From: JBNKFV01 sp050290265
GTDB taxonomy: Bacteria; Pseudomonadota; Gammaproteobacteria; Pseudomonadales; Cellvibrionaceae
Reading direction: 5' to 3'
DNA length: 64,000 bases
Assembly: GCA_050290265.1 (NCBI GenBank)
Contig: JBNKHI010000009.1
Coordinates: forward strand, 1 to 64,000
Part shown: piece after piece, positions 9,756-18,417 of the stretch
How the letters are laid out: each line of letters begins with the position of its first letter
How positions within the stretch are numbered: the stretch's first letter is position 1
Notes under the pieces: model-generated
What the model was told of the DNA's origin: nothing
The model's database searches: none
What the model saw: the letters and a program-made list of their open reading frames with translations, nothing else
Position numbers and translations under genes: made by a program

Positions 9756-11624
9756 ATGACACCACGTTTGAGATTTTCGTTATTTATTCATCAGTTGTCT
9801 GATGGATGTTTGAGGCGTACTGCTCTGGCCGCAGTTGCTGTGCTGGGTATTTCAGGGTGTTCCAACGAAGAGGCGGCTGTCAGCCTGGCGGATGCTGCAG
9901 ACACGGTTTTTGTCAGTGGCAAGGTACATACAGTCAATGCCACTAACCAAGTGGCGCAGGCGTTAGCTATCAAGGATGGCAAAATAGTCGCTGTTGGAGA
10001 CAACGGTGCAGTAAAGACCTTTATTGGCTCTGGTACCAAGGTTATAGATTTACAGGGCAAGGTACTGATGCCCGGCATCGTGGATGGCCACACCCACCCG
10101 TTGGCGGGTGGAAAGCTACTGACCAGTTGCTCGCTCGAATACAAGAGCTTGACGGTCGACGAGGTGTTGGAGCGCATTACCGCCTGCCTTGAAGATGAAA
10201 AAGATGCGCCTGTCGATAAGTGGCTTGACGTAACAGGTTGGTTTCGTCAGGCCATGAAACCCGATGGTACCGATCTAACAGCAAAAATTCTTGACCGCTT
10301 GCCAACTGATCGCCCGGTGGTTGTGGCTGCGAACGACATGCATTCTACCGCTGTGAACAGTAAGGTGTTGGCGTTGGCGAACATTACGCGAGACACTCCT
10401 GCGCCTACAACGGGGAAGCTGGCACGTGATGAGAGCGGTGATCCTACGGGAATATTAGTGGATGGTGCACGTGGACTATTGGAAGGCGCTAAGCCAGAAA
10501 TGTCGCCAGAAGAAGAGGCCGAGCAAAACTTACATTATGCAGCGGCGGCGGTGAAGGAGCTAAATAAGCAGGGTGTTACCAGTATTCTCCATGCCCTGGC
10601 AAATGAGAAGAGTGTGCAGGCTTTTTCGACCTTGCGCAAAGACGGCTTGCTGACGGTCCGCCCGGAATTTGCTGTGTTTATTCCGCCAACTGAACGAGAT
10701 AATCTGGAACAGTCTGTGAGCAACGTGCTGGCCATTCGTGAGCGTTACAATGCACCGGGTTCAGCAGAGCTTCCTGGTATTTCCGTCTCTACGGTAAAAG
10801 TTGCCGTTGATGGGGTTATCCAAATGCCTGCGCAAAACGGTGCGATGATAGAGCCTTACTTGCACAATGTGGGTACGCATACGCACCCGGATTGGCAGCC
10901 TAGCGATAATTGGGGCTCACTGTATATGCCAGAGTCGAATTTGACGGAGCTAACGAATGCATTGGCCGCAAACAAGCTGAATATTCATATGCATACCACC
11001 GGGGACATGGCAGTAAAAACTGCATTGAATGCGGTTGCCAGTACTCGCGAAAAGTATCCGGGTGCTGATTTCCGTCCGGCACTTGCCCATGATGAAATGG
11101 TCGACCCTGCGGACTATCCGCGCTTCAAAGCCTTGAACGCAACACCGGTGCTGTCCTTGCAATGGGGTAAACGTGCACCCGATACGATTGAGTCGGTAAA
11201 GCCGTATATCGGTGATGAGCGTTTCCCGTATCTGGAGACCGCCGGTAAGTTTGAACAGGCTGGTGTGCGCGTGGCTTTTGGTAGCGATTGGCCGGTAGAC
11301 CCACTGGATGAATGGTATGCCATGAAGGTCGGTGTAACGCGTACTAACCGGTCCGATGCCGGTGAAGAATACCAAGGCCGTTTGGGTGATGACCCGGGCT
11401 TGACGGTAGAGCAAGCGATTCGAGCGTTTACCCTTAACGCTGCCTATACCGTGAACAAGGATGATATTGTGGGGTCGTTGGAAGTTGGTAAATATGCTGA
11501 CGTAATCGTTATTGACCGTGATATCGCGTCGATTGATCCTATGGAAATATCAGGTACAGAAGTTTTACTTACCCTGCTGGGTGGTAAAGAGGTTTATCGG
11601 TCGCCAAATTATCCGGCGCAATAA
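9756..11624 (+). CDS. Exported YtcJ-like metal-dependent amidohydrolase, putative lipoprotein
   Basis: The enzyme belongs to the amidohydrolase superfamily (YtcJ/Amidohydro_3 type), which hydrolyses amide or related C-N bonds. Metal-site motifs seen are DGHTHPLAGG near the N-terminus, HMHTTGD, LAHDEMVDP and FGSDWPVDP with the final Asp. The frame runs from 9600, but the ATG at 9756 with an upstream AAAGG gives a proper signal peptide: a basic start, then LAAVAVLGISGC. That is a lipobox, so the product is likely an envelope-anchored lipoprotein. Length from this start is 622 residues. The substrate is unknown, and homologues act on N-acyl or N-formyl compounds. A strong terminator follows. Confidence 0.85.
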   Translation: MTPRLRFSLFIHQLSDGCLRRTALAAVAVLGISGCSNEEAAVSLADAADTVFVSGKVHTVNATNQVAQALAIKDGKIVAVGDNGAVKTFIGSGTKVIDLQGKVLMPGIVDGHTHPLAGGKLLTSCSLEYKSLTVDEVLERITACLEDEKDAPVDKWLDVTGWFRQAMKPDGTDLTAKILDRLPTDRPVVVAANDMHSTAVNSKVLALANITRDTPAPTTGKLARDESGDPTGILVDGARGLLEGAKPEMSPEEEAEQNLHYAAAAVKELNKQGVTSILHALANEKSVQAFSTLRKDGLLTVRPEFAVFIPPTERDNLEQSVSNVLAIRERYNAPGSAELPGISVSTVKVAVDGVIQMPAQNGAMIEPYLHNVGTHTHPDWQPSDNWGSLYMPESNLTELTNALAANKLNIHMHTTGDMAVKTALNAVASTREKYPGADFRPALAHDEMVDPADYPRFKALNATPVLSLQWGKRAPDTIESVKPYIGDERFPYLETAGKFEQAGVRVAFGSDWPVDPLDEWYAMKVGVTRTNRSDAGEEYQGRLGDDPGLTVEQAIRAFTLNAAYTVNKDDIVGSLEVGKYADVIVIDRDIASIDPMEISGTEVLLTLLGGKEVYRSPNYPAQ

Positions 11625-11674
11625 ATCGTGCTCAGTGGCTGTAGTTAATTAGTGGCCGTAGGCCATAACCCTAT

Positions 11675-11711
11675 AAAACCGCCCTAAACACTCTGTGTTT
11701 AGGGCGGTTTT
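11675..11711. terminator. Strong bidirectional terminator
   Basis: Sixteen-base arms (AAAACCGCCCTAAACA and its complement) surround a 5-base loop, with A and T runs on the outer ends. It is placed between the convergent amidohydrolase and fhs genes. Confidence 0.95.
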
Positions 11712-11748
11712 ATATCGATGTATTTTGTTTGTTGGTGTTTGCCGACGC

Positions 11749-13437
11749 TTAAAACAAGCCTGTGATTCGGCCGGTTTCATCAATATCAATATGCTCTGCC
11801 GAGGGGGTTTTGGGTAAGCCCGGCAGGGTCATAATATCGCCGCAGTACACCACCACAAACTCGGCACCGGCGGCCAATTTAACGTCTCTTACATGCAGGT
11901 TGAAATTTTGCGGGGCGCCCAATAGATTCGGGTCGGAAGAAAAAGAGTATTGGGTTTTGGCTACGCAGATGGGCAGGTGGCCGTAGCCTGCGTCCTGGAT
12001 ATCACGAAATTTATCGCGCACCTTTTTATCAGCGGCCACTTTGTCGGCGTGATAGACATTGCGTGCTATGGTTTCCACCTTGTTCCACAGAGGCATTGCA
12101 TCTTCGTAGAGGTAACGAAAATCCGGTGTTTTTTCTTCCGCCAGTTTAACCACAGCTGCGGCCAAGGCCCTGCCACCTTCGCCGCCATTTTCCCAGACGC
12201 TGGATTCAATCACGTCGACGCCCAGGTGACTGCACTTTTTGATCACTTCCTGGACTTCTGCTTCGCTATCTGCCGAAAAGCGATTTAACCCAACCACGAC
12301 AGGTAAGCCAAAGTTTTGCATATTGCTGATATGACGCTTTAGGTTATCAAGGCCTTTATTCAGGGCCGCAATATTTTCCAGAGTGAGTTGATCTTTGGCC
12401 ACACCACCATTCATTTTTAATGAGCGGATAGTGGCCACAATAACCACAGCATTGGGCTTGAACCCTGCTTTTCTACAAACGATATCCATAAATTTTTCGC
12501 CGCCCAGGTCAGAGCCAAACCCCGCCTCTGTGACGACATAGTCAGCCAGTTTTAGTGCTGTCTTGGTGGCGATGATGGAGTTGGCGCCGTGGGCAATGTT
12601 GGCAAAAGGACCACCGTGAATAAACGCCGGTGTGCCCTCCAGGGTTTGTACAAGATTAGGGCGAATGGCATCTTTCAATAACGCTGTCATGGCGCCGTCT
12701 ACTTTTAAGTCACGGCAGAACACGGGTTGTTTGTCGTAGGTGTAGCCGACAATGATATTGCCCAGTCGACGTTTAAGATCCATCAAATCCAGGGCCAGAC
12801 AAAAACACGCCATCACCTCAGATGCAACGGTAATTTCAAACCCCGATTCACGTGGGATGGAGTTGCCGACGCCGCCTAAACCAATAACGACGTCGCGCAG
12901 TGCGCGGTCATTCATATCCAGAACCCGAGTCCAGGTAATGCGTCGAGAATCAATGTTCAGTGTATTGCCGTGGTGGATGTGATTATCGATGGCTGCGCTC
13001 AGCAAGTTGTTAGCTAAACCAATAGCATGAAAATCGCCAGTAAAGTGTAAATTGATTTCTTCCATGGGGAGCACTTGCGCATAACCCCCTCCGGCAGCTC
13101 CGCCTTTCATGCCGAAGCAAGGCCCCAGTGAAGGTTCGCGCAGGCATAAGATGGTTTTTTTGCCTTCCAGTGCAAGCCCGTCAGATAGCCCTACCGATGT
13201 GGTTGTTTTGCCTTCGCCGGCCGGGGTTGGACTCATAGCGGTGACTAAAATTAATTTGCCGTCAGGTCGAGTTGTATCCTGCATGAGGTGCTTACAGGTG
13301 TCGCGACTAATTTTTGCGATGTGTTTACCGTAGCTATCAAAGTCATCAGAAGTGAGGTGGATCTTGCCTGCTATGTCCTGAATCGGCTGCAGTTCTGCTT
13401 GCTGGGCAATGGCAATGTCGTTTAGGGCTTTGGTCAT
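11749..13437 (-). CDS. fhs: Formate-tetrahydrofolate ligase
   Basis: The enzyme makes 10-formyl-THF from formate, THF and ATP. The P-loop TPAGEGKTTT and the family segments GMKGGAAGGGY, FTGDFHAI, GPFANIAHG and EAGFGSDLG are all present, and the length (about 560) is normal. The longest frame begins at 13449. The ATG at 13437 (MTKALNDIA) has GGAG six bases upstream, which lies inside the longer reading, so 13437 is the better start. Formate released by purU at 33.3 kb could be recaptured by this enzyme, although the genes are 20 kb apart. It is probably monocistronic. Confidence 0.97.
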   Translation of the reverse strand: MTKALNDIAIAQQAELQPIQDIAGKIHLTSDDFDSYGKHIAKISRDTCKHLMQDTTRPDGKLILVTAMSPTPAGEGKTTTSVGLSDGLALEGKKTILCLREPSLGPCFGMKGGAAGGGYAQVLPMEEINLHFTGDFHAIGLANNLLSAAIDNHIHHGNTLNIDSRRITWTRVLDMNDRALRDVVIGLGGVGNSIPRESGFEITVASEVMACFCLALDLMDLKRRLGNIIVGYTYDKQPVFCRDLKVDGAMTALLKDAIRPNLVQTLEGTPAFIHGGPFANIAHGANSIIATKTALKLADYVVTEAGFGSDLGGEKFMDIVCRKAGFKPNAVVIVATIRSLKMNGGVAKDQLTLENIAALNKGLDNLKRHISNMQNFGLPVVVGLNRFSADSEAEVQEVIKKCSHLGVDVIESSVWENGGEGGRALAAAVVKLAEEKTPDFRYLYEDAMPLWNKVETIARNVYHADKVAADKKVRDKFRDIQDAGYGHLPICVAKTQYSFSSDPNLLGAPQNFNLHVRDVKLAAGAEFVVVYCGDIMTLPGLPKTPSAEHIDIDETGRITGLF

Positions 13438-13624
13438 TTCAAACTCCATTATTATTGTTTTACTACCGCTGTGTTCACCACAAGCAGTGTCAAAATATTC
13501 TTCGGCACTCGTTTTGAAATGTTGGTTTTAACTGGATGTCGTGTGTCTACATGTATGTGCCGCTCACGCCCTGGGTAGGTTATTATCGGCTACGGAGCTT
13601 GAACGTTGGCACAATAATTAACAA

Positions 13625-13642
13625 AGGTGCCGGTAGGCACCT
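13625..13642 (-). terminator. Hairpin after the ferritin-like gene
   Basis: Perfect 7-bp arms AGGTGCC and GGCACCT surround GGTA. On the minus strand it is followed by TTTGTTAATTATT, a weak T-tract, just after the 95-residue gene. Confidence 0.6.
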
Positions 13643-13651
13643 GAGCTAATA

Positions 13652-13939
13652 TCAGTCATGTGACAGGGACTTGGTGGTGAACAGGTAGTCCTTTAATTCT
13701 TTATCCAGTGTTTTATCGCGGCGGCGAATCCACTCCAGTACCATGGCGGCGTGTTCCTTTTCTTCGTCTCGATTGTGTATCAGTATTGCTTTAAGTTCTT
13801 CGTCTTTGCAGGCATCGACACGCTGGTTGTACCAGTCTACTGCCTCCAGCTCTTCCATCAGCGATGTTATGGCCCGGTGCATATCACGGGTTTCATCGGT
13901 CAGCTCTGCAATGGGTTCATGGTAGCCTTCGTTCGCCAT
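13652..13939 (-). CDS. Encapsulated-ferritin-like (EncFtn) protein, orphan
   Basis: The 95-residue helical product resembles the EncFtn family, half-ferritins that form a ferroxidase site at a dimer interface and normally act inside encapsulin shells. Seen: MEELEAVDWYNQRVDA and HNRDEEKEHAAMVLEWIRRR. By the register I recall for Rhodospirillum rubrum EncFtn, its ferroxidase residues Glu32, Glu62 and His65 correspond here to Glu30, Glu60 and His63, with Trp36-Tyr37 also kept. The protein stops at KSLSHD. The usual C-terminal encapsulin-targeting tail (GSLxIGSL type) is absent, and no encapsulin gene lies in the window. It may oxidise iron free in the cytosol or be delivered to a distant shell. 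Confidence 0.8.
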   Translation of the reverse strand: MANEGYHEPIAELTDETRDMHRAITSLMEELEAVDWYNQRVDACKDEELKAILIHNRDEEKEHAAMVLEWIRRRDKTLDKELKDYLFTTKSLSHD

Positions 13940-14028
13940 AAATAATTTCTCCTGAATTTATAAATCATTTCTGTTTAATTGTAAGGTGTTATCGCTTGCC
14001 GGTTTAACAGCTCGCTTGTTATACCCTT

Positions 14029-14074
14029 TTTGAGGTAAGTGGATCACTACCTATTTGAGGTAAGTGGATCACTA
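14029..14074. repeat. Direct repeat, two 21-bp copies, period 25
   Basis: The word TTTGAGGTAAGTGGATCACTA occurs at 14029-14049 (its 20-base core starts at 14030) and again at 14054-14074. It lies in the short gap between the EncFtn-like and DUF4870 genes, just after the latter. It may be a local duplication or a paired protein-binding site. The function is unknown. Confidence 0.85.
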
Positions 14075-14093
14075 GCTGATTTACTGTCGTCAC

Positions 14094-14483
14094 TTACTTG
14101 ATGAGTCTTATACCAAAAGGTGTTTTGAAATGTTTGCCCTGTGATGTGGCGATGATGCCCAAAATACAAACAATGACGTGGGTTAATCCGATAACAGGAA
14201 TAAGCAGTAACCCAATTAAAATAAACGATAACAAAAATGCGACAAAATAGGCCAGCATCATTGTAATAGACCAGTTCAATGATTCTTTTGACTGTTCCTG
14301 CACGTAACCATCTGTCTTTTGCAGGAGATAAAAGAGTAAGCCGGGAATAAACCCAAAAAATATTGTTCCCAGCCAATTCAGTAGCGCCATGTTCTTGGCG
14401 TCCTGACTTACTGCAACTGGTGCTTCAGCAGTAGTGGGTGAAACAATAATGTTACCATTGTCGTCTGGCTGTTGTTCTGTCAT
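14094..14483 (-). CDS. DUF4870/Tic20-like small membrane protein
   Basis: This is a 129-residue protein with a hydrophilic N-terminus of about 30 residues and then four hydrophobic segments: LLNWLGTIFFGFIPGLLFYLL, the helix after QSKESLNW, FLLSFILIGLLLIPVIG and HVIVCILGIIA. The QEQSKESLNW motif between segments 1 and 2 is characteristic of DUF4870. The molecular role of this family is not known. The ATG has a good AAGGAGAAA-like ribosome-binding sequence upstream on the minus strand. The EncFtn-like gene lies downstream on the same strand, about 150 bases away. Confidence 0.8.
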   Translation of the reverse strand: MTEQQPDDNGNIIVSPTTAEAPVAVSQDAKNMALLNWLGTIFFGFIPGLLFYLLQKTDGYVQEQSKESLNWSITMMLAYFVAFLLSFILIGLLLIPVIGLTHVIVCILGIIATSQGKHFKTPFGIRLIK

Positions 14484-14655
14484 GTTTTCTCCTTGGCGGC
14501 GTACAAAAGTTGTTCTTCACATAATAGCTGAAACAGCGAATTGCACTAGGGTTCGTTGGCGGTTTACTGTTAGGGACAGATGCTAGCGGGGTTATTTTCC
14601 GGCAAACTAACACTATTGACCTATATGAACGTTGGAACTTGGCTTGGGGGCCTCT

Positions 14656-16209
14656 ATGTCTGAAGAATTTTCATCCTCGACGACGACCAGAGCGCAGCGT
14701 TGGTTGTCTCGAGTCGAGCGCGCGGGTAATCGCTTGCCGCATCCAACAATGTTGTTTGTCTATTTTTGCGTGTTAGTCGTGGTGCTGTCGGCACTAGCCT
14801 CGTGGCTGGGTGTGACGGCAGTTCATCCGTTGTCCGGTGAAACGGTTGTGTCGAAAAACTTACTGAGTGGTGCAGGACTGCGTTGGTGGCTAACCAATGC
14901 TGTCACTAATTTTACCCACTTTGCGCCGGTGGGGACTGTGTTGGTTGCCATTGTGGGTATCGGTGTTGCGGAGCATAGCGGGTTACTGGCTGCGGTACTA
15001 AAAGCGGTAGTGGCCAAAACACAGCGCTCCGGTTTGAGTTTTGCAGTGGTGCTTGCTGGCGTGTTATCAAACTTGGCTGCAGATGCCGGCTATGTGGTAC
15101 TGATTCCGTTAGCGGCGTTGTTGTTTATCAGCGCTGGACGACACCCTCTGCTCGGTATTTTTGCTGCTCTTGCCGGCGTGTCTGGCGGTTATAGTGCGAA
15201 CTTATTGATAGGGCCGCTTGATGCGATTTTAGCGGGTATATCTACTGAATCAGCGAAGTTGGTTGATCCTGCTTACACGGTATCTGCTGCGGGAAATTAT
15301 TACTTTATTTTTGTATCTACCTTTGTGGTTGCACTACTGGGTACGTGGGTAACAGAAAAGTTGATGGCGCCGCGATTGGGCGACTACACGCCGACGGAAT
15401 CAACAGCGGCAGTGCCTGATGCACGAGCCGTAGTCAGTCACAATCGGCGGGCGTTACGGGTAGTCGGTATTTTTACCGTTATTTATGTCGGGTTGATTCT
15501 TTGGTGTACGGTGCCGGCGGACGCTGTACTGCGTAACCCCGACACGGGTGATTTATTGCGCTCGCCATTTATTTCCAGTTTGGTTGTTCTTATTGCTATT
15601 TATGCTGCCATTGCCGGTTGTATTTTTGGACAGTTATCCGGGCGCTTTCGGTCGTCTGCAGATATTGTCGAGGCTATGGAAAAAAGCATGGGTACCATGG
15701 CCGGTTACATTGTATTGATGTTTTTTGCCGCACAGTTTGTGAATATGTTTGCGTGGAGTCAGCTCGGTACTATTTTGGCAATCAATGGCGCGCAGGTACT
15801 GGAGGCCTTAAATCCGAACAGTAGTGTCTTGCTGATGTTATTTGTCCTGCTCGCTGCACTTATTAACCTGGTAATAGGCAGCGCTTCAGCAAAATGGGCG
15901 TTGATTGCTCCCATTTTTGTACCCATGCTTCTACTTGCAGGTATTTCGCCTGAAGCGGTGCAAATGGCTTATCGAATTGGTGACAGCAGTACCAATATTA
16001 TTACGCCGCTTATGCCGTACTTTGGTGTGGTAATTGCGTTTGTACAGCGCTATGAACCACGGGCTGGGATTGGCACCATGGTAGCTGCAATGCTGCCCTA
16101 CAGCCTGGTATTGCTGCTGGGGTGGTCGTGTTTGCTGTTACTTTGGATTGTGTTCGATTTACCGTTGGGCCCAGGCGCTGCAATTTTTGTCGAGAGTGTT
16201 GCCGGTTAA
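14656..16209 (+). CDS. AbgT-family transporter
   Basis: This is an inner-membrane carrier of about 517 residues related to E. coli AbgT (p-aminobenzoyl-glutamate uptake) and to MtrF/YdaH, which export antifolates. Many membrane segments are seen, with the family sequences VGIGVAEHSG, LSNLAADAGYV, GGYSANLLIGPLDA, SASAKWALIAPIFVPM and GDSSTNIITPLMPYF. The longest frame uses TTG at 14632. The ATG at 14656, preceded by GGGGG five bases away, is preferred. Direction of transport is not given by sequence. A 59-residue membrane protein follows 33 bases downstream. Confidence 0.92.
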   Translation: MSEEFSSSTTTRAQRWLSRVERAGNRLPHPTMLFVYFCVLVVVLSALASWLGVTAVHPLSGETVVSKNLLSGAGLRWWLTNAVTNFTHFAPVGTVLVAIVGIGVAEHSGLLAAVLKAVVAKTQRSGLSFAVVLAGVLSNLAADAGYVVLIPLAALLFISAGRHPLLGIFAALAGVSGGYSANLLIGPLDAILAGISTESAKLVDPAYTVSAAGNYYFIFVSTFVVALLGTWVTEKLMAPRLGDYTPTESTAAVPDARAVVSHNRRALRVVGIFTVIYVGLILWCTVPADAVLRNPDTGDLLRSPFISSLVVLIAIYAAIAGCIFGQLSGRFRSSADIVEAMEKSMGTMAGYIVLMFFAAQFVNMFAWSQLGTILAINGAQVLEALNPNSSVLLMLFVLLAALINLVIGSASAKWALIAPIFVPMLLLAGISPEAVQMAYRIGDSSTNIITPLMPYFGVVIAFVQRYEPRAGIGTMVAAMLPYSLVLLLGWSCLLLLWIVFDLPLGPGAAIFVESVAG

Positions 16210-16242
16210 TCGATTTACGCTAATGACGACCTGGAGCAGAGA

Positions 16243-16422
16243 ATGAAGTTATTGTTGGTATTGGGATGCCTATTGGTTGGTCTGATCGTCATGGTATTTT
16301 TGGCAGAACGATTTGGCAAATCTCAATCACCGGATGCAATGCGCTCAATGGGGCGTTGGGTTTTGCCCCTGATAGCTCTGTTGCTGCTGTTACAGATTGT
16401 TCAGCATTATTGGGGTGGCTAA
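16243..16422 (+). CDS. Small 59-residue membrane protein after AbgT
   Basis: A short frame starts at ATG 16243 with GGAG eight bases upstream and ends with TAA at 16420-16422. It encodes two hydrophobic segments: MKLLLVLGCLLVGLIVMVFL, then a short polar loop AERFGKSQSPDAMRSMGR, then WVLPLIALLLLLQIVQ. This is a plausible hairpin membrane protein, 33 bases after the AbgT gene and so likely co-transcribed. I recognise no family. It could be an accessory subunit of the transporter or unrelated. An overlapping frame at 16266-16514 looks like its shadow. Confidence 0.6.
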   Translation: MKLLLVLGCLLVGLIVMVFLAERFGKSQSPDAMRSMGRWVLPLIALLLLLQIVQHYWGG

Positions 16423-16765
16423 CCTTTGTGCAATTGGTCACTCGTCGTAGTGGTGTAGCGCTAATACACTACCAATACTGTCGTGCCGAAATAGCGTCGA
16501 TGCTTGAACGCTAATATTTCCCGTGATTTTGCCGATAGTCTACAGTTAATGGAGTAAGTATTATTGCGGGTGTTAAACATCCAGGGACATGGTATTACGT
16601 CTAATAATGTGGCGACCAATGTCTGTATCTGCTTGATCTCGCTCGTGTTTATAACAAAACGCTCAACCCAGTTCTATCTAGAGCAGCTAACGTAGATATT
16701 TATTAGCCGTTGCTCAGTGGTCCTGCATTGACTTTTAACCTCTATATTTTAATAAGGATTCGGCT
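16423..16765. other. Intergenic, upstream of chemoreceptor
   Basis: About 340 bases with no credible frame, RNA gene or strong hairpin that I can see. It presumably contains the chemoreceptor promoter. Confidence 0.4.
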
Positions 16766-18337
16766 ATGCGTCATAACGGCCCTGTCAATAATCGCGAAGT
16801 AGTGCTAAGTGCTGATGAAGAAATCGTATCGGCCACAGATACTCGCGGCGCCATTACGTACTGCAATGATGAATTTTGCCGAATTGCCGGTTTTTCTCAC
16901 GAAGAGTTGCTGGGGCAACCTCACAACATTGTCCGCCATCCGGATATGCCGCCATTAGCCTTCGAAATGTTGTGGACGGCAGTCAAAAAGGGTGACGCGT
17001 GGATGGGGTTGGTGAAAAACAGAACCAAAGATGGCGGCTTCTACTGGGTTGATGCCTATGTGACACCGCTATTGGATAAGGGACGGGTCGTTGGTTATGA
17101 GTCTGTGCGTCGTAAGCCGTCAAGGGAATGTATAGCGCGGGCTACAGAAACCTACCAGCGAATTAATGCGGGCCAATCACCCTTAACGTTTATGCAGCGC
17201 TGGTCGCCAGTTATTAAGGATGTTTTAGGTATATCGGTGTTGTTACTGTTGTTGCTTTGGGGCACCTTGTTGTTAGCTGGCGATGGCAGCTGGTTGGCTT
17301 ATGTTGTTAGCGCTTTTGCTGCGGTTGGTGCTGGTTATGTTGTTTACCGTGTTTACGGTGGTTACCTGGCAAAAGTAAAAGAATTAGTGGGCTCCATGCA
17401 CGAAGATCCTATCGCGGCCTACCTCTACACCGGGCGTATGGATATAGTGGGTCAGTTGGCTCTGGCGCAAATGGCTCAGCAGGCACGGTTGAAGACTGCT
17501 CTGGGCCGTTTTATTGAAGCGGCAAAAGAGTTGCGGGATCGTTCTAAGGATGCCGAGCAGCAAGCCAAGCGAGCGAGCGATGGGATGCATCAGCAACAGC
17601 AGGAAACGACGCAAGTAGCCGGAGCTATGCAGCAAATGTCACTGGCTGTTCAGGAGGTTGCGACTGGCGCCAGTCAAACGTCGAGTGCCACCAGTGATGC
17701 ATTGAATGAAGTTTCCAGTGGTGTTGGCGTGCTTAAAGGAGCAAGTAGCGCATTGGAAAATTTGTCGGGTACCGTACGTAAGCTTGGGGATGTGGTTGAA
17801 AAACTATCAGAGGATAGCGGCAAGATTTCTCAGGTAATTGATGTTATTCGCGGTATTGCGGAACAGACAAATTTACTGGCCTTAAATGCCGCTATTGAAG
17901 CGGCGCGAGCAGGTGAGCAGGGTCGGGGGTTTGCAGTGGTCGCTGATGAGGTTCGCACCTTAGCGCAGCGTACGCAGGAGTCCACTCAGCATATTCAGGA
18001 GATTATTGAAACTTTGGGGCGGGCTACTGCCGAGGCGTCAACCAGTATGAATGACTGCCAGCAGTTGACGGATACCAGTGTTGAAGAAATGGGAAATGTG
18101 AATGCTGCTCTGGGTAAAATCTCAGATGCGGTAAATTCAATTGAGCTGATGTCGCATCAGATTGCAGCGGCTGCAGAAGAGCAATCGGCGACAGCTGTTG
18201 AAATTGAAAGTAACACGCAGGCTATTTCTTCAATTGCCAATCAAACTGAGGAGGATGCGCGTCAGGTAGCAGGGCTTAATCAGGAAATGGCCGATTTGGC
18301 GAGTAAGCAGTTTCTGTTAGTTGAACGCTTTAAATAG
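16766..18337 (+). CDS. PAS-domain methyl-accepting chemotaxis protein (Aer-like)
   Basis: This is a 523-residue chemoreceptor. An N-terminal Aer-type PAS domain covers about residues 15-125 (TYCNDEFCRIAGFSHEELLGQPHNIVRHPDMP and YWVDAYVTPL). Two membrane segments follow around residues 155-200 (VLLLLLLWGTLLLAG and YVVSAFAAVGAGYVVY), with almost no periplasmic loop. The MCP signalling domain is C-terminal, with the conserved hairpin tip EQTNLLALNAAIEAARAGE and RGFAVVADEVRTLAQR. The sensing is thus intracellular, probably redox or energy taxis if the PAS binds FAD as in Aer. No che genes are nearby. The start ATG fits the PAS N-terminus. Confidence 0.92.
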   Translation: MRHNGPVNNREVVLSADEEIVSATDTRGAITYCNDEFCRIAGFSHEELLGQPHNIVRHPDMPPLAFEMLWTAVKKGDAWMGLVKNRTKDGGFYWVDAYVTPLLDKGRVVGYESVRRKPSRECIARATETYQRINAGQSPLTFMQRWSPVIKDVLGISVLLLLLLWGTLLLAGDGSWLAYVVSAFAAVGAGYVVYRVYGGYLAKVKELVGSMHEDPIAAYLYTGRMDIVGQLALAQMAQQARLKTALGRFIEAAKELRDRSKDAEQQAKRASDGMHQQQQETTQVAGAMQQMSLAVQEVATGASQTSSATSDALNEVSSGVGVLKGASSALENLSGTVRKLGDVVEKLSEDSGKISQVIDVIRGIAEQTNLLALNAAIEAARAGEQGRGFAVVADEVRTLAQRTQESTQHIQEIIETLGRATAEASTSMNDCQQLTDTSVEEMGNVNAALGKISDAVNSIELMSHQIAAAAEEQSATAVEIESNTQAISSIANQTEEDARQVAGLNQEMADLASKQFLLVERFK

Positions 18338-18363
18338 TGACGAATGTGCCTTTAAAGCCCAAT

Positions 18364-18399
18364 AAAAAACCCCCGGCTGGGAGCAGCCGGGGGTTTTTT
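18364..18399. terminator. Strong bidirectional terminator
   Basis: An A-rich/T-rich flanked hairpin with arms AAAAAACCCCCGGCTG and the matching complement around a 4-base loop. It lies between the convergent chemoreceptor and OmpW genes. Confidence 0.95.
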
Positions 18400-18417
18400 A
18401 TCTAAGGGGAGTAAAAT

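Noticed and set aside
13652..16209. Encapsulin shell gene near the EncFtn-like protein
   Set aside because: The neighbours are DUF4870, AbgT and fhs. None has the HK97 fold pattern or length of encapsulin.
16266..16514. 82-codon frame after AbgT
   Set aside because: It overlaps the better-supported 59-residue membrane protein in another frame and has no ribosome-binding site or protein-like pattern.
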